From Paenibacillus algorifonticola (GTDB lineage Bacteria; Bacillota; Bacilli; Paenibacillales; Paenibacillaceae), in contig NZ_LAQO01000014.1 of assembly GCF_000971975.1 (NCBI RefSeq), positions 62,001 through 126,000 on the forward strand: 64,000 nucleotides of DNA, in the 5' to 3' direction. The stretch's first letter is position 1; each line of letters opens with the position of its first letter. Below are positions 25,601 through 34,654 of the stretch, in pieces. The translations under genes were made by a program, and so were the position numbers. The notes under the pieces were generated by a model that made no database searches, had not been told where the DNA came from, and worked only from the letters and a program-made list of their open reading frames with translations.

Positions 25601-28317
25601 GTGTAAGCATAGGTTGGGCCGCCTTTTGCAATAACAGCGTCAATCAACGCCTGGAAGCTTTGGCTCGCATCCGTTACACCATTGTTTGTTTCACCGTTAT
25701 TATCCTGAACCTCCATAAGACCAATAATGTCCGGCGTCTTAAGGTTGTTTACGATAATGCCGCCAATTTTTGCAGCTTTAGCTGTCTGGCTGCTGCTGAA
25801 ATTTTCTACGTTGAACGTAGCAATGGTCAGCTTGTCAGCCGCTGCAACCGTAGTCGCAACACCCTGTGCGCGCGATGAATACGTAATAGCTGGCAAAGAG
25901 CCATCAGGAATGAGCTTGAACAAATTGCTCGTATAATTCAGAACACCTGTAATCGGACCATTAAATTGGTCGCCTGTCTTAATATCCTGACCGGCCGGCT
26001 TAGCAGCGATATACATTTTTTGCGGATTCAGGCTGCTATCGAATGGCTGCGTGCCATCGCCTGTAAGCACAATGCCGCCTGCATCCGTTTTAATCGGATT
26101 GTTAGCGCCATTGTCAAAAGTAACAGGCGTTACCGAGTTGGCGTAAGGACCAGTAATGCGGGCATCATCCAACTGAATACGCATGCCTTCAAGGCTTTCG
26201 AAGAAATCGACTGCATCGCCATCCGAATTAAATGCTCCGAAGCTGTCGGTATCAATGACCGTTGGTACGACACGTCCATTTGTACCGAGTACAATCGGCG
26301 AAGGCAATGGCTGCGAAGGCAATCCCTTCGTAACGGTTGTAGCCGTAATTTGCGTAACGGTCAGAGCTGGGCTCGTGCCATACTCAACAACCGTACCATC
26401 TACCGTTACCGCATCCCCCACTGCAACGCCGTGAGCCGCTTTATACACTTGAATCGCTTCCGAAGTAGCAGGATCGCTATCGATGCCGCTATCCGGCTCC
26501 TGCATGTAGAAGCTGTTCGTGCTTACCGATGTAACGATACCGGAAACATTGGTTACTGCTACATTTTCATAAATAGAACGATGGGTTTTGCCCTGAATCG
26601 TATGAATTTTGATGCCGTCTGTGTTTTGAAGCACCGTATACGTGAACGTGTAGACAGAGCTTGTCTCTGCACCCGCCACAACAATAGCATTAATCGTCGT
26701 ATCAGCATTAATTGTAATCGGAGTGCTGTATACCGGGCTTGCAGACGTCGGTGTTGTGCCATCCGTCGTAAAATGAATGACGCCGCCATTCATTAGCGTA
26801 CCAAGCTCTACCGTTCCACCCGTTGCAATGCCACCGGAAGGTATGCTCGCCGTAACAGAAAGCTTGCGCTCCACAATGTCGGATGAGCTTCTCGGAACAA
26901 GCTCCAGGCCAACACCTGTGTAATAAGTCATAACGCCCGTCACTTGCTCAAACGATTTATTCAGCGCGAATGCCGTATCGGAGGAATAAATCGCGATTTC
27001 CTGGCTGCCGGCTGCATCCGCCGCATAGAATACGCCGCTTGCCGCGCGTTTAATGGTCACATTATTGATTTGCACCAAACGGCCTTCCGATTGATTCCGC
27101 AGCGCATCACTCGTACCGAAAGACGTTGAAGTAATGACGGTCGGTTGAGGAACCGCGCTGTGACCGTTAATCGTTACATAACCGCCTGTTACCAGATCGG
27201 TGTCCAGTTGCAGCATGCCATTGTAAAGGGATGTTTGACCGTAAACTTCAATGTCATCCCCTGGCTGTGCACCTGAATCCGCACCTCTAACGACGACAGC
27301 AGAATTGGCATCCTGGACAAACAGGTTTACTTTGCCGCCAGATTCTGAGCGGTGGGAAACGGTCCCTTGCGTTACAAGCTTAGAGCCTACCGCTGCGCTT
27401 CGCACATCCGAAATCGCAACTGGCGTAAGGTTAGCTAGTGTATATGGGAATTCAGTCAGGCCGCTAATCGTGCCTTCTGTATTTTTAACATAAGCATGAA
27501 TCGTCATTGGAGCTGTAACTTCAACAGGCGAAGTGTACACTGTAAAATTTTCCGGTGCAACCGGCGCTTCCGGGCTATAGACGCTGTAATAAACGCTATA
27601 TCCTACCGTTGCCGTAGACAAGGTTACATACGTTCCTGCTGGAACCTCGCCCGCCGCTGGACTAGCCGATACGCTCGCTACCGCTCCGTAAGAAGAATTT
27701 CTTGGGCTTGGAGCAGCTACTGTGAAGTCGGCGTTATTGTTATCCGTATCAAGCGCCCGGTCTCCCGGATTTAGCGCCTTGCGGATAGCGGATGTTGTTG
27801 CACTCAAATCACCTGTCGGAGCACCTTCTCCTCCAGTCGCCGTAGTACCGTAGGCAACTAGATCCACCACCGCACTGCTTGCATTAAGCAGTCTAACTTT
27901 ACCTGCGGAGCCGCCCATATTAAGCGAGCCAATCACATCTGGCGATTCAAGATCAGGAGCCGTCATGCTTGATCCAGGCGCTTCTTGAATAAGGAAATAG
28001 CCTTTAGCCGCAATCGTTCCGCTCAAATTGTGTATATTCGTCGTAAAAGCTCCTGCAGCCGAAGCATATTGCACACTCCAGCCCGCAAGGGAAATCGGTG
28101 AATCGGTTGGATTGTATAATTCTATAAAGTCCTGTTTGATTGGCGCGCCTCCGTTGCCCCCGCCCCCATACACTTGTGAAATGACAATGTTGTCATTACT
28201 CACGGCTGCTTGTACAGGTGCGCCAAAACCACCCAATACCGTTCCTACAAGCAAAATAGCAGCCAAAAATAGGCTAACTGGCCGTTTGAACGCCTGAAAC
28301 TTTCGCCTCATAGACAA
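22657..28317 (-). CDS. S-layer-anchored multidomain nuclease/5'-nucleotidase
   Basis: A 1886-residue secreted surface enzyme. In order: signal peptide (to about residue 38); lamin-tail domain (AVSNDNIVISQVYGGGGN onward); two chitobiase-type Ig-like repeats (around 220-290 and 490-565) alternating with OB-fold regions (about 300-430 and 580-690); an endonuclease/exonuclease/phosphatase domain (about 830-1125, with IATFNVENF, ANHFNSKGGD, LGDLNDF and SDHDPLLAQLD); a 5'-nucleotidase metallophosphatase (about 1140-1380, with HTNDTHAHLD and FGNHEFDKD) and its C-terminal domain (to about 1640); a Pro/Ser/Thr linker; and three SLH repeats (about 1707-1886). It probably degrades extracellular DNA/RNA and dephosphorylates the nucleotides, like an enlarged YhcR. 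SLH repeats bind pyruvylated wall polymer. It is monocistronic. Confidence 0.93.
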   Translation of the reverse strand: MSMRRKFQAFKRPVSLFLAAILLVGTVLGGFGAPVQAAVSNDNIVISQVYGGGGNGGAPIKQDFIELYNPTDSPISLAGWSVQYASAAGAFTTNIHNLSGTIAAKGYFLIQEAPGSSMTAPDLESPDVIGSLNMGGSAGKVRLLNASSAVVDLVAYGTTATGGEGAPTGDLSATTSAIRKALNPGDRALDTDNNNADFTVAAPSPRNSSYGAVASVSASPAAGEVPAGTYVTLSTATVGYSVYYSVYSPEAPVAPENFTVYTSPVEVTAPMTIHAYVKNTEGTISGLTEFPYTLANLTPVAISDVRSAAVGSKLVTQGTVSHRSESGGKVNLFVQDANSAVVVRGADSGAQPGDDIEVYGQTSLYNGMLQLDTDLVTGGYVTINGHSAVPQPTVITSTSFGTSDALRNQSEGRLVQINNVTIKRAASGVFYAADAAGSQEIAIYSSDTAFALNKSFEQVTGVMTYYTGVGLELVPRSSSDIVERKLSVTASIPSGGIATGGTVELGTLMNGGVIHFTTDGTTPTSASPVYSTPITINADTTINAIVVAGAETSSVYTFTYTVLQNTDGIKIHTIQGKTHRSIYENVAVTNVSGIVTSVSTNSFYMQEPDSGIDSDPATSEAIQVYKAAHGVAVGDAVTVDGTVVEYGTSPALTVTQITATTVTKGLPSQPLPSPIVLGTNGRVVPTVIDTDSFGAFNSDGDAVDFFESLEGMRIQLDDARITGPYANSVTPVTFDNGANNPIKTDAGGIVLTGDGTQPFDSSLNPQKMYIAAKPAGQDIKTGDQFNGPITGVLNYTSNLFKLIPDGSLPAITYSSRAQGVATTVAAADKLTIATFNVENFSSSQTAKAAKIGGIIVNNLKTPDIIGLMEVQDNNGETNNGVTDASQSFQALIDAVIAKGGPTYAYTDIAPVDGLDGGAPGGNIRVGFLYNTARVTLATGTKGDSTTAVQVEGDGSLSVNPGRISPADAAFNASRKPLAAEFTFQGKRVVVVANHFNSKGGDGLPWGTIQPVIRSSETQRALQAGIVNSFVSQLVARDPNVNVAVLGDLNDFQFSKTLDILKKDALTNLVDTMPEKDRYSYIYDGNSQTLDHILVNDALKDYSDIEVVHVNADFTDSMGRVSDHDPLLAQLDLGGKPFVSKDNYSLRVLHTNDTHAHLDNMARRSTAIKTLRNDNTLLLDAGDVFSGTLYFNQFHGLADLWFMNYLKYDAMTFGNHEFDKDAATLAAFITDAKFPFVAANVDFSGEAELAGKFQNSISQAGGNANNGKIFPAIIKTINGDRVGIFGLTTPDTALLASPGKVVFNEVKASAAATVAQLESMGINKIIALSHIGYTEDQKLAAEVDGIDIIVGGHSHTKLDEPFVYRKDLDAAATLIVQTGEYGANLGQLDALFDASGQLTSWDGKLVNVDQQIDKKYVFAEDPAAAAQVAIYQAPLKELEQTIVGKTTVELDGLRKNVRRQETNLGNLMANGMLDKVKNSALIDKTGIAGFVTIQNAGGIRQSIPAGDITLGSVLSVMPFGNNLTALKMTGAEITAALENGVSGTTPTSEEGRFPQVAGMRFYFDSTKKPEIYNSVTGVVTQKGERIVKVEVLNEQGNYVALDPNAYYIVATNSFMANGGDFYLSMKAAKDAGRFYELNFVDYEVFNEYLAKIGTVDIGIQGRITDLLGSTLPGAGTPGTSNPGTSTPSPSPTPSVSPSPDPSPTPTPAQLKDVAGHWAEQSIKQAVEQGIVKGFADGSFRPEANATRAEFVTMVSRAFKLGDATSVPNFRDADAIPVWARSFVAQLSEAGLISGYADNTFRPSNPLTRVEMTAIMVRALGLPIDPAATVDFADASQIPAWAVPYVAAAAKAGIVQGANNKFNPSANATRAEVVTLLLNATNYAEANK

Positions 28318-28785
28318 TCTCTCCCTTATTACCTAGGTTAATTACATAGATAGTTCTTTTTTCTCACATATATGTGACATTAATATCATTTTGTCGACTC
28401 CTGTTGTCATTTCGTGCAATAAACCGGATGAAAATAAGAAAAATCCACAACAAATTTACTTTTTGTGCATTTTTCATTAATCAACCCCTTATCAAAATTT
28501 CATATAAACATAAATCAATGAAAAAAAGGAACCTTTTTTCCTCTATTTAATATTTAATATAAAGTAGAGTAGGCCCATTGTAAACATTTTGACAAAAAAA
28601 TATTGTTAAGCTATCTTTAATTGTTATCTAAATTTACACAACCTTAACATTTCACCACGAAAATGAATGTAATATCTTAATAATTCGCAAATGGTTTCAC
28701 TCATTTGATCAAGTGTTCATTATAAGAAGAATCATTTGTTCAGTTTTTTTCGCTAATCTTCTTTTATTGAAGGAGGAGTATTGAT
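28318..28785. promoter_or_regulatory. Long AT-rich regulatory interval upstream of the SLH nuclease gene
   Basis: About 470 bp without a gene. It contains a perfect 14-bp palindrome TCACATATATGTGA (28364-28377) about 50 bp before the nuclease start codon. Further up, TTTACA-CAACC-TTAACA (28633-28649) has the hexamer and 5-bp spacing of a Bacillus-type Pho box. AGGGAGAG serves the ATG at 28317. Function of both motifs is inferred from pattern only. Confidence 0.4.
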
Positions 28786-28818
28786 ATGAGCAAATATATA
28801 AATGCTTGTATTCCATAG
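28786..28818 (+). CDS. Candidate 10-residue micro-ORF
   Basis: ATG at 28786 follows an excellent AAGGAGGAG site with a normal spacer, and the frame MSKYINACIP ends with TAG at 28818, directly before the hairpin at 28826-28862. The tight fit of ribosome-binding site, short frame and terminator suggests a translated micropeptide or leader, but the hairpin also serves fumC on the other strand, so chance or a decayed gene start cannot be excluded. Confidence 0.35.
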   Translation: MSKYINACIP

Positions 28819-28862
28819 AAAAAAAGCCTCTGGTATCCTATACTTCTTAGGACACTAGAGGC
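28819..28862. terminator. Terminator of fumC, possibly bidirectional
   Basis: A 15-bp stem GCCTCTGGTATCCTA/TAGGACACTAGAGGC (two wobble or mismatched pairs) is followed on the minus strand by seven Ts and on the plus strand by TCATTTTTA. Confidence 0.85.
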
Positions 28863-28936
28863 TCATTTTTATATCTATTTAAATTTTCTCGTATCGCTAG
28901 CAAGAACAGTGCAGCACATGCTGCTGCCTTACTGGG

Positions 28937-30322
<1,386 letters not shown>

Positions 30323-30514
30323 CTTTTAAGTAGCCTCCTTCAAAATCTTGAACAACCTACTACTACTTTATCAAACGCAAACGGCTTTCGCCATCCATAT
30401 GCGCCAAAAGCCCCTCAATTGCTTGCGATACAGCTGTCCTCTCGCCTTGCAAAGGCTGCTTTCCGCCGCTTCCGCTAATGCGCTTTCATAAAAAGCAGTG
30501 GCGAAATGTGAAAT

Positions 30515-31180
30515 TTAGCGCTTCGCGCTGCGGTAAGCTTCCATATAAGCGCGTGCTTTTGCTTCAATTAAAGTATAATCGCCCGTCTTCACAGCTTCCT
30601 TCGTCAAATCGGAGCCGATGCCAACGGCTACTGCGCCTGCTTTAACCCATTCGCCGAGATTATCCAGCGATACGCCGCCGGTCGGCATCACATTTGCCTG
30701 CGGCAGAGGTCCTTTAATCGAAGGAATAACGCTTGGCGAGTACAGATTGCCAGGGAACAGCTTCACGACATCAACACCCAGTTCCAGCGCATGTTGAATT
30801 TCATTGACAGTCATCGTGCCTGGCATAACCGGAATCGCATAACGATGGCATAGCTTTATAGTATCAGGGTTAAGTGCCGGGGAAACGACAAATTCCGCGC
30901 CGCTCAAAATCGCCGCACGTGCCGATTCCGGATCAAGCACCGTTCCCACTCCGATAATTGCAAATTGATCCGATTGCGGGTCCGCATCTACCGAATATTC
31001 CTTGCTGAGCTGCTCGATCGCCCGAAGCGCAAACGGTACGGTCAGCGTAATTTCAATCGCTTTAATACCGCCTTTTATCGCATGGCGGGACATTTCTACA
31101 ACTTCCTCCGGCGAATCAGCGCGAAGTACAGCGACAACGCCAGCATCTACAATTTGTTGAAGCACCTTGATTTTCTTCAC
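30515..31180 (-). CDS. eda: Bifunctional KDPG/KHG aldolase
   Basis: A 221-residue class I aldolase that cleaves 2-keto-3-deoxy-6-phosphogluconate to pyruvate and glyceraldehyde-3-phosphate. Visible are the catalytic Glu in KAIEITLTVPFA, the substrate-binding GVGTVLDPESAR, and the Schiff-base Lys in DVVKLFPGN. The start is GTG with GGGAGG about eight bases upstream. There is no KDG kinase or dehydratase alongside, so it works with enzymes encoded elsewhere, probably in uronate or pectin breakdown. Upstream, GTACGAAAAAGTACGA (from 31209) repeats the TACGA unit and could be an operator. Confidence 0.93.
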   Translation of the reverse strand: MKKIKVLQQIVDAGVVAVLRADSPEEVVEMSRHAIKGGIKAIEITLTVPFALRAIEQLSKEYSVDADPQSDQFAIIGVGTVLDPESARAAILSGAEFVVSPALNPDTIKLCHRYAIPVMPGTMTVNEIQHALELGVDVVKLFPGNLYSPSVIPSIKGPLPQANVMPTGGVSLDNLGEWVKAGAVAVGIGSDLTKEAVKTGDYTLIEAKARAYMEAYRSAKR

Positions 31181-31471
31181 AGGTACAGCCTCCCCTAATG
31201 TTCATATTTGTACGAAAAAGTACGATGTTTGCCGTTTTAATTATATGCCTTTCTCGTCCACTCGGCAATGCATCGCAGGCAATTGTCAAATTGTGCGCAA
31301 AAATAGGGAGCTACCCAGTCCCATCTGCTTGGTTATCGGATACCTATACACCGTGATTGTCTTTCTCAAGCCTTCTCCGCGCAGGAGTAAGCTGACATCG
31401 CCATCCACTTTGTGCGTCATGATGGAAGAAATCGTCAGCTTCGCCTTCTCTGAAATCACGAATGAATTTGT

Positions 31472-31520
31472 AAAAAGAGAGCCATCCGCACAGCATTAGG
31501 CTGTGTAGATGGCTCCCTTT
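31472..31520 (-). terminator. Terminator of the TerC/Dabb unit
   Basis: A 16-bp stem (GAGCCATCCGCACAGC with GCTGTGTAGATGGCTC, one mismatch) has an A-rich 5' flank that reads as TCTTTTTAC on the minus strand. The preceding interval 31181-31471 holds no recognisable gene. Confidence 0.85.
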
Positions 31521-31546
31521 GTTATTTTATTTATTTGTTTATTTTA

Positions 31547-32371
31547 TTAACCGGTATGTTTATCCAAGCTTGCGGTTTTACCCGCTCCATCTCCATGCTC
31601 GCCTTCCACTTTGCTGCGGCCCGACAAGATCCAGCCAACTACAGCAATCAGAACGAGTACAATGTAGAAGGTCGCTTTCCATACAGGGCCTTCTACAAAA
31701 TCATGCGACAGCCAGTGGATGGATGGATGCGCCATCGTATGAACGGCCAGCTTGACGCCGACCCAGCCCACGATAACGAATGCTGTCAGCTCAAGCGCTG
31801 GACGGGAATGCAGCAGCTTCACGAAATAGTTCGCCGCGAAACGCATAATGACAAGCCCGATAAAGCCGCCGAGGAAAATAACGATAAACTGTCCGCCGTC
31901 CATGCCGCCGATTTGCATCAGACCACTTGGAGGCAAGGCGACTGCCAGCGCGACCGCTGCCAGGATGGAATCAATTGCAAAGGCGATATCGGCGATTTCG
32001 ACCTTCAGAACCGTCAGCCAGAAGCCAGCCTTGGAGCTTTTCTTCTCCTTCTGCTCCTCTGTCTCCTCTTCCTCTTCTCCCTCCTTGGACCTTCGTAAAA
32101 ACTTGATGATATTGCTTATTGAAATAAATAAGAGATACAGCGCTCCGAGTGCCTGAATTTGCCATACATTCACAAGCAGCGAGATAACGAACAAGGAGGC
32201 TAGACGGAAAATAAATGCGCCGAACAACCCGTAAAACAGCGCCTTCTTCCGGCTTTTCTCATCAAGATGTTTAACCATTACAGCTAGCACGAGCGCATTA
32301 TCTGCCGCCAGCAAACCCTCCAGAACAACCAAGACCACTAATACCCAGCCATATTCCAACAGCAATTCCAA
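31547..32371 (-). CDS. TerC-family integral membrane protein
   Basis: A 274-residue polytopic membrane protein with about seven hydrophobic segments. Conserved acidic intramembrane motifs EGLLAADNALVLAVMV and VEIADIAFAIDSILAAVAL identify the TerC family. Bacillus homologues (YkoY/MeeF type) have been linked to manganese export and metal loading of exoenzymes; that role here is inference. A charged cytoplasmic loop (EGEEEEETEEQKEKK) splits the two halves. TTG start with AAGGAGGAG upstream. It lies 15 bp after the Dabb gene, so the two form an operon. Confidence 0.92.
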   Translation of the reverse strand: MELLLEYGWVLVVLVVLEGLLAADNALVLAVMVKHLDEKSRKKALFYGLFGAFIFRLASLFVISLLVNVWQIQALGALYLLFISISNIIKFLRRSKEGEEEEETEEQKEKKSSKAGFWLTVLKVEIADIAFAIDSILAAVALAVALPPSGLMQIGGMDGGQFIVIFLGGFIGLVIMRFAANYFVKLLHSRPALELTAFVIVGWVGVKLAVHTMAHPSIHWLSHDFVEGPVWKATFYIVLVLIAVVGWILSGRSKVEGEHGDGAGKTASLDKHTG

Positions 32372-32386
32372 CGTTGTCTCCTCCTT

Positions 32387-32704
32387 CTAAACGACCGTGA
32401 CGTGTTTCTGATAATCAATTTCCAGGAACTTCTCTACTTCGGGAACCCAGCGCTCCTCGACAAACTTTACATGCATCGGATGCACATTATAAGCTTCGTA
32501 ATCTTCGTTGCTTTCGAATACCATGGAGAAGCCAAAACGATAATCGTTTTTAGGGCTCACCTGCAAATATACCTCAAAGTCGCGAACTACGGGAATGGCA
32601 CTCAAAATCGTACGTCCATCCTCCAGAAAACGCTGCTCCTCATCCGAGCCCTCCGCGTGCTTTAAGCTAAAAATAACCGAATGCTGAATCCAAACACCTG
32701 ACAT
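32387..32704 (-). CDS. Dabb (stress-responsive alpha/beta barrel) domain protein
   Basis: A 105-residue single-domain protein of the dimeric alpha-beta barrel type: IQHSVIFSLKH at the N-terminus, DFEVYLQVSPKNDYRFGFSMVF in the centre and YNVHPMHVKFVEERW towards the end. Such proteins are small cytoplasmic dimers, some stress-induced, with no agreed reaction. AGGAGGAG precedes the ATG. It is first in a two-gene operon with terC. Confidence 0.85.
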   Translation of the reverse strand: MSGVWIQHSVIFSLKHAEGSDEEQRFLEDGRTILSAIPVVRDFEVYLQVSPKNDYRFGFSMVFESNEDYEAYNVHPMHVKFVEERWVPEVEKFLEIDYQKHVTVV

Positions 32705-32845
32705 TTGCTCTCCTCCTTATCATGTTCCGTATCTATTCCTATTAACCACATTTCTCCTTCCTTGTACGTGGCATGTACGGATCACGTTTCAAAAACAAAT
32801 CCATTTCTAGAGACTTATTTTTAGAGGAAAATAGTCCCAATCAAC

Positions 32846-32874
32846 TTGTCCCTCTGTTGCGCCGCACCTATAAT
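32846..32874 (+). promoter_or_regulatory. Promoter of the stalk-domain gene
   Basis: TTGTCC (32846-32851), 17 bp, TATAAT (32869-32874), about 70 bp before the start codon. Confidence 0.65.
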
Positions 32875-32945
32875 AGGGTAAACATTTACAGGATCCAGCA
32901 ATACATACTATCATTTTTCAAACCAGAACAGGAGAGTGGCCTATT

Positions 32946-33620
32946 TTGAAAAAGCTCACGATAGCTGTAGTTCTTGGCACAACGATTGTTGCCAGCATGG
33001 CAACAGGTGCTTACGGCGCTACTAAACTTCAAGAAATTAAAGCTTATTTGAATAAAGACATTGCCTTCAAGGTGGATGGAAAACCTGTGCAGCTAAGGGA
33101 TGGCAACAATAATACCGTCGTCCCTATTAGCTATAAAGGCACAACCTACCTTCCGGTAAGATCGATCTCCGATGCGCTTGGCGTTGCGGTTGACTATGAC
33201 AGCAAGACGCAAATGATTCAGCTTGGTGAAAAGGTAGAGGGCGTTTCCATCTCAAGCTCCCTGACCACCAATACGTACCGCACGAAAGATTCTTCGCAAA
33301 CAACCTATAACGGCAAAGATTATAAGGAAGCCATATTTGATAATGCAGACAGTGCCCGATCAAGCTCATTCATTTTGGAGCCTAAGAAAAAATACCAAAA
33401 GCTGTACCTTCAAATAGCAGCCGTTGGTCAGGACTTGGGCAAATTAACGGTGAAGGATACGGAGACCGATACGATTTTGAAAGCGACAGAAATTAACGTT
33501 GCCGACGGCCTCGTCACGGTTGAAGTGGACATCGGCGGGGCAAACCAGCTGTTCGTTTATGCCGATGCCAAAGGTGACGGAGCTGTATTCGTTCCGCTCA
33601 CAACGTCCTATTACAAATAA
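32946..33620 (+). CDS. Secreted stalk-domain (copper amine oxidase N-like) protein
   Basis: A 224-residue exported protein. The signal peptide (about residues 1-25, ending in GAYGA) is followed by the stalk domain: AFKVDGKPVQLRDGNN, TYLPVRSISDALGVAVDYD. The C-terminal 120 residues look like an NPCBM/beta-sandwich module (KKYQKLYLQIAAVG). Stalk domains are common in wall-associated Paenibacillus proteins and probably bind wall glycans. The start is TTG with GGAGAG upstream. It is a single gene; the role is not known. Confidence 0.8.
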   Translation: MKKLTIAVVLGTTIVASMATGAYGATKLQEIKAYLNKDIAFKVDGKPVQLRDGNNNTVVPISYKGTTYLPVRSISDALGVAVDYDSKTQMIQLGEKVEGVSISSSLTTNTYRTKDSSQTTYNGKDYKEAIFDNADSARSSSFILEPKKKYQKLYLQIAAVGQDLGKLTVKDTETDTILKATEINVADGLVTVEVDIGGANQLFVYADAKGDGAVFVPLTTSYYK

Positions 33621-33632
33621 AAGCTCATAAGA

Positions 33633-33910
33633 AAAACGCCTGGCGGCGTCCTTTCTATTAGACGCCATCGTTTTGGAGAAACGTATAGAGAAAGTATGAG
33701 AAAATTCATATCCTTTCCTATACGTCAAGGTGAAACGGCTGTCGCCGTCCTTTGGCGGCGCGGCGCGTTTCAGTCCGAGAAATATAGAGAAAGGATAGCG
33801 TTAGGATATCCTTTCCTATATTTCAAGCGTAAACGGCTGAAGCCGTCCTCTGGCGGCAAAGCTGCCGTTTCGAGGGTGAAATATAAGCTGATTATAAGGG
33901 TGAAACTTAT
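33633..33910. repeat. Cluster of composite palindromic repeats
   Basis: Two adjacent copies of a unit of about 95 bp, at 33677-33772 and 33778-33872. Each unit has an AT-rich hairpin (in copy 2, GAAATATAG...CTATATTTC around a GGATA/TATCC stem) followed by a GC-rich hairpin (AAACGGC...GCCGTTT, containing GCCGTCC and GGCGGC). A partial copy precedes (33633-33675, AAAACGCC...CATCGTTTT) and a decayed AT-rich arm follows (to about 33910). No coding frame. It looks like a mobile or REP-like intergenic element. Confidence 0.75.
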
Positions 33911-34097
33911 AAATTCTTATATTTTAAACAAGCCTCTGTTCCCGCTGCTGCAGCGTATTCAGAGGCTTGTTTTACGTTGCTGTGCTTTTTTGTCTCTTTT
34001 TGACGAAAACGTATAGGGCACAAGCTGTATCTGCCTTTGTTCCACCCCGTGAATATGTTATGATACATTCATCATATACAGCTGGGAGCCGTTCATC

Positions 34098-34628
34098 GTG
34101 AGAACAAAAATGTTGCGGAAATTCAAATATTATTGCTTGCGCCTGCTCCGTATTAAAAAAAGCGACCATGTCGTTGCGCTTGGCAGCATACTGGGCTTCC
34201 TGCACTGCTGGTTTCCGACCTTTATCGTCGGACTGCCGATCTCCCTGCTGCTGACTCGGCTGCTTCGCGGCAATCTTGCCGCCTGCGTCATTTTTTCGAC
34301 AATTGGCTCTTTTACTTGGCCTGGATTGTTTTATATGAACTATAAGGTCGGTTTTTGGCTGAGTCGGCTCGTCGGCACTCCTGCTCCCCATCATCCAGCG
34401 GAAAATGCTGCAAATGTCGCTCCGCCGATTGCCCATAAAGCCGGGCATTTTGCCTCCTTCGGGCATATGGGGATGACGTTTCTCGTTGGCTCCATCGTCA
34501 ACAGCATTGTTTTTTCCATCATCGGCTATTTTGTCATCCGCTTTATCCTCAACCGCTACAGACCAGCTCTCATCACCAAGCTCAAAAGCCAAGGCAGGGG
34601 CGTTCGCGGCAGTCTATCTGCCATTTAA
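34098..34628 (+). CDS. DUF2062 membrane protein
   Basis: A 176-residue protein with a basic N-terminus and hydrophobic segments at about 29-50, 60-88 and 133-155. The DUF2062 pattern is visible as GSILGFLHCWFPTFIVGLPISLLL and IGSFTWPGLFYMNYKVG. Function unknown; relatives occur next to glycosyltransferases in other bacteria. GTG start; an ATG four codons in (34110) is an alternative. It converges on the xylanase gene with only 26 bp between stops. Confidence 0.8.
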   Translation: MRTKMLRKFKYYCLRLLRIKKSDHVVALGSILGFLHCWFPTFIVGLPISLLLTRLLRGNLAACVIFSTIGSFTWPGLFYMNYKVGFWLSRLVGTPAPHHPAENAANVAPPIAHKAGHFASFGHMGMTFLVGSIVNSIVFSIIGYFVIRFILNRYRPALITKLKSQGRGVRGSLSAI

Positions 34629-34654
34629 GAGCAGCTTCTTCGGCCGATCAAGCC

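Noticed and set aside
24931-26796. Long open frames on the plus strand (315 and 276 codons)
   Set aside because: They lie antisense to the domain-rich SLH nuclease gene; their sequences are rich in Arg, His and Cys without any motif, as expected for a shadow frame.
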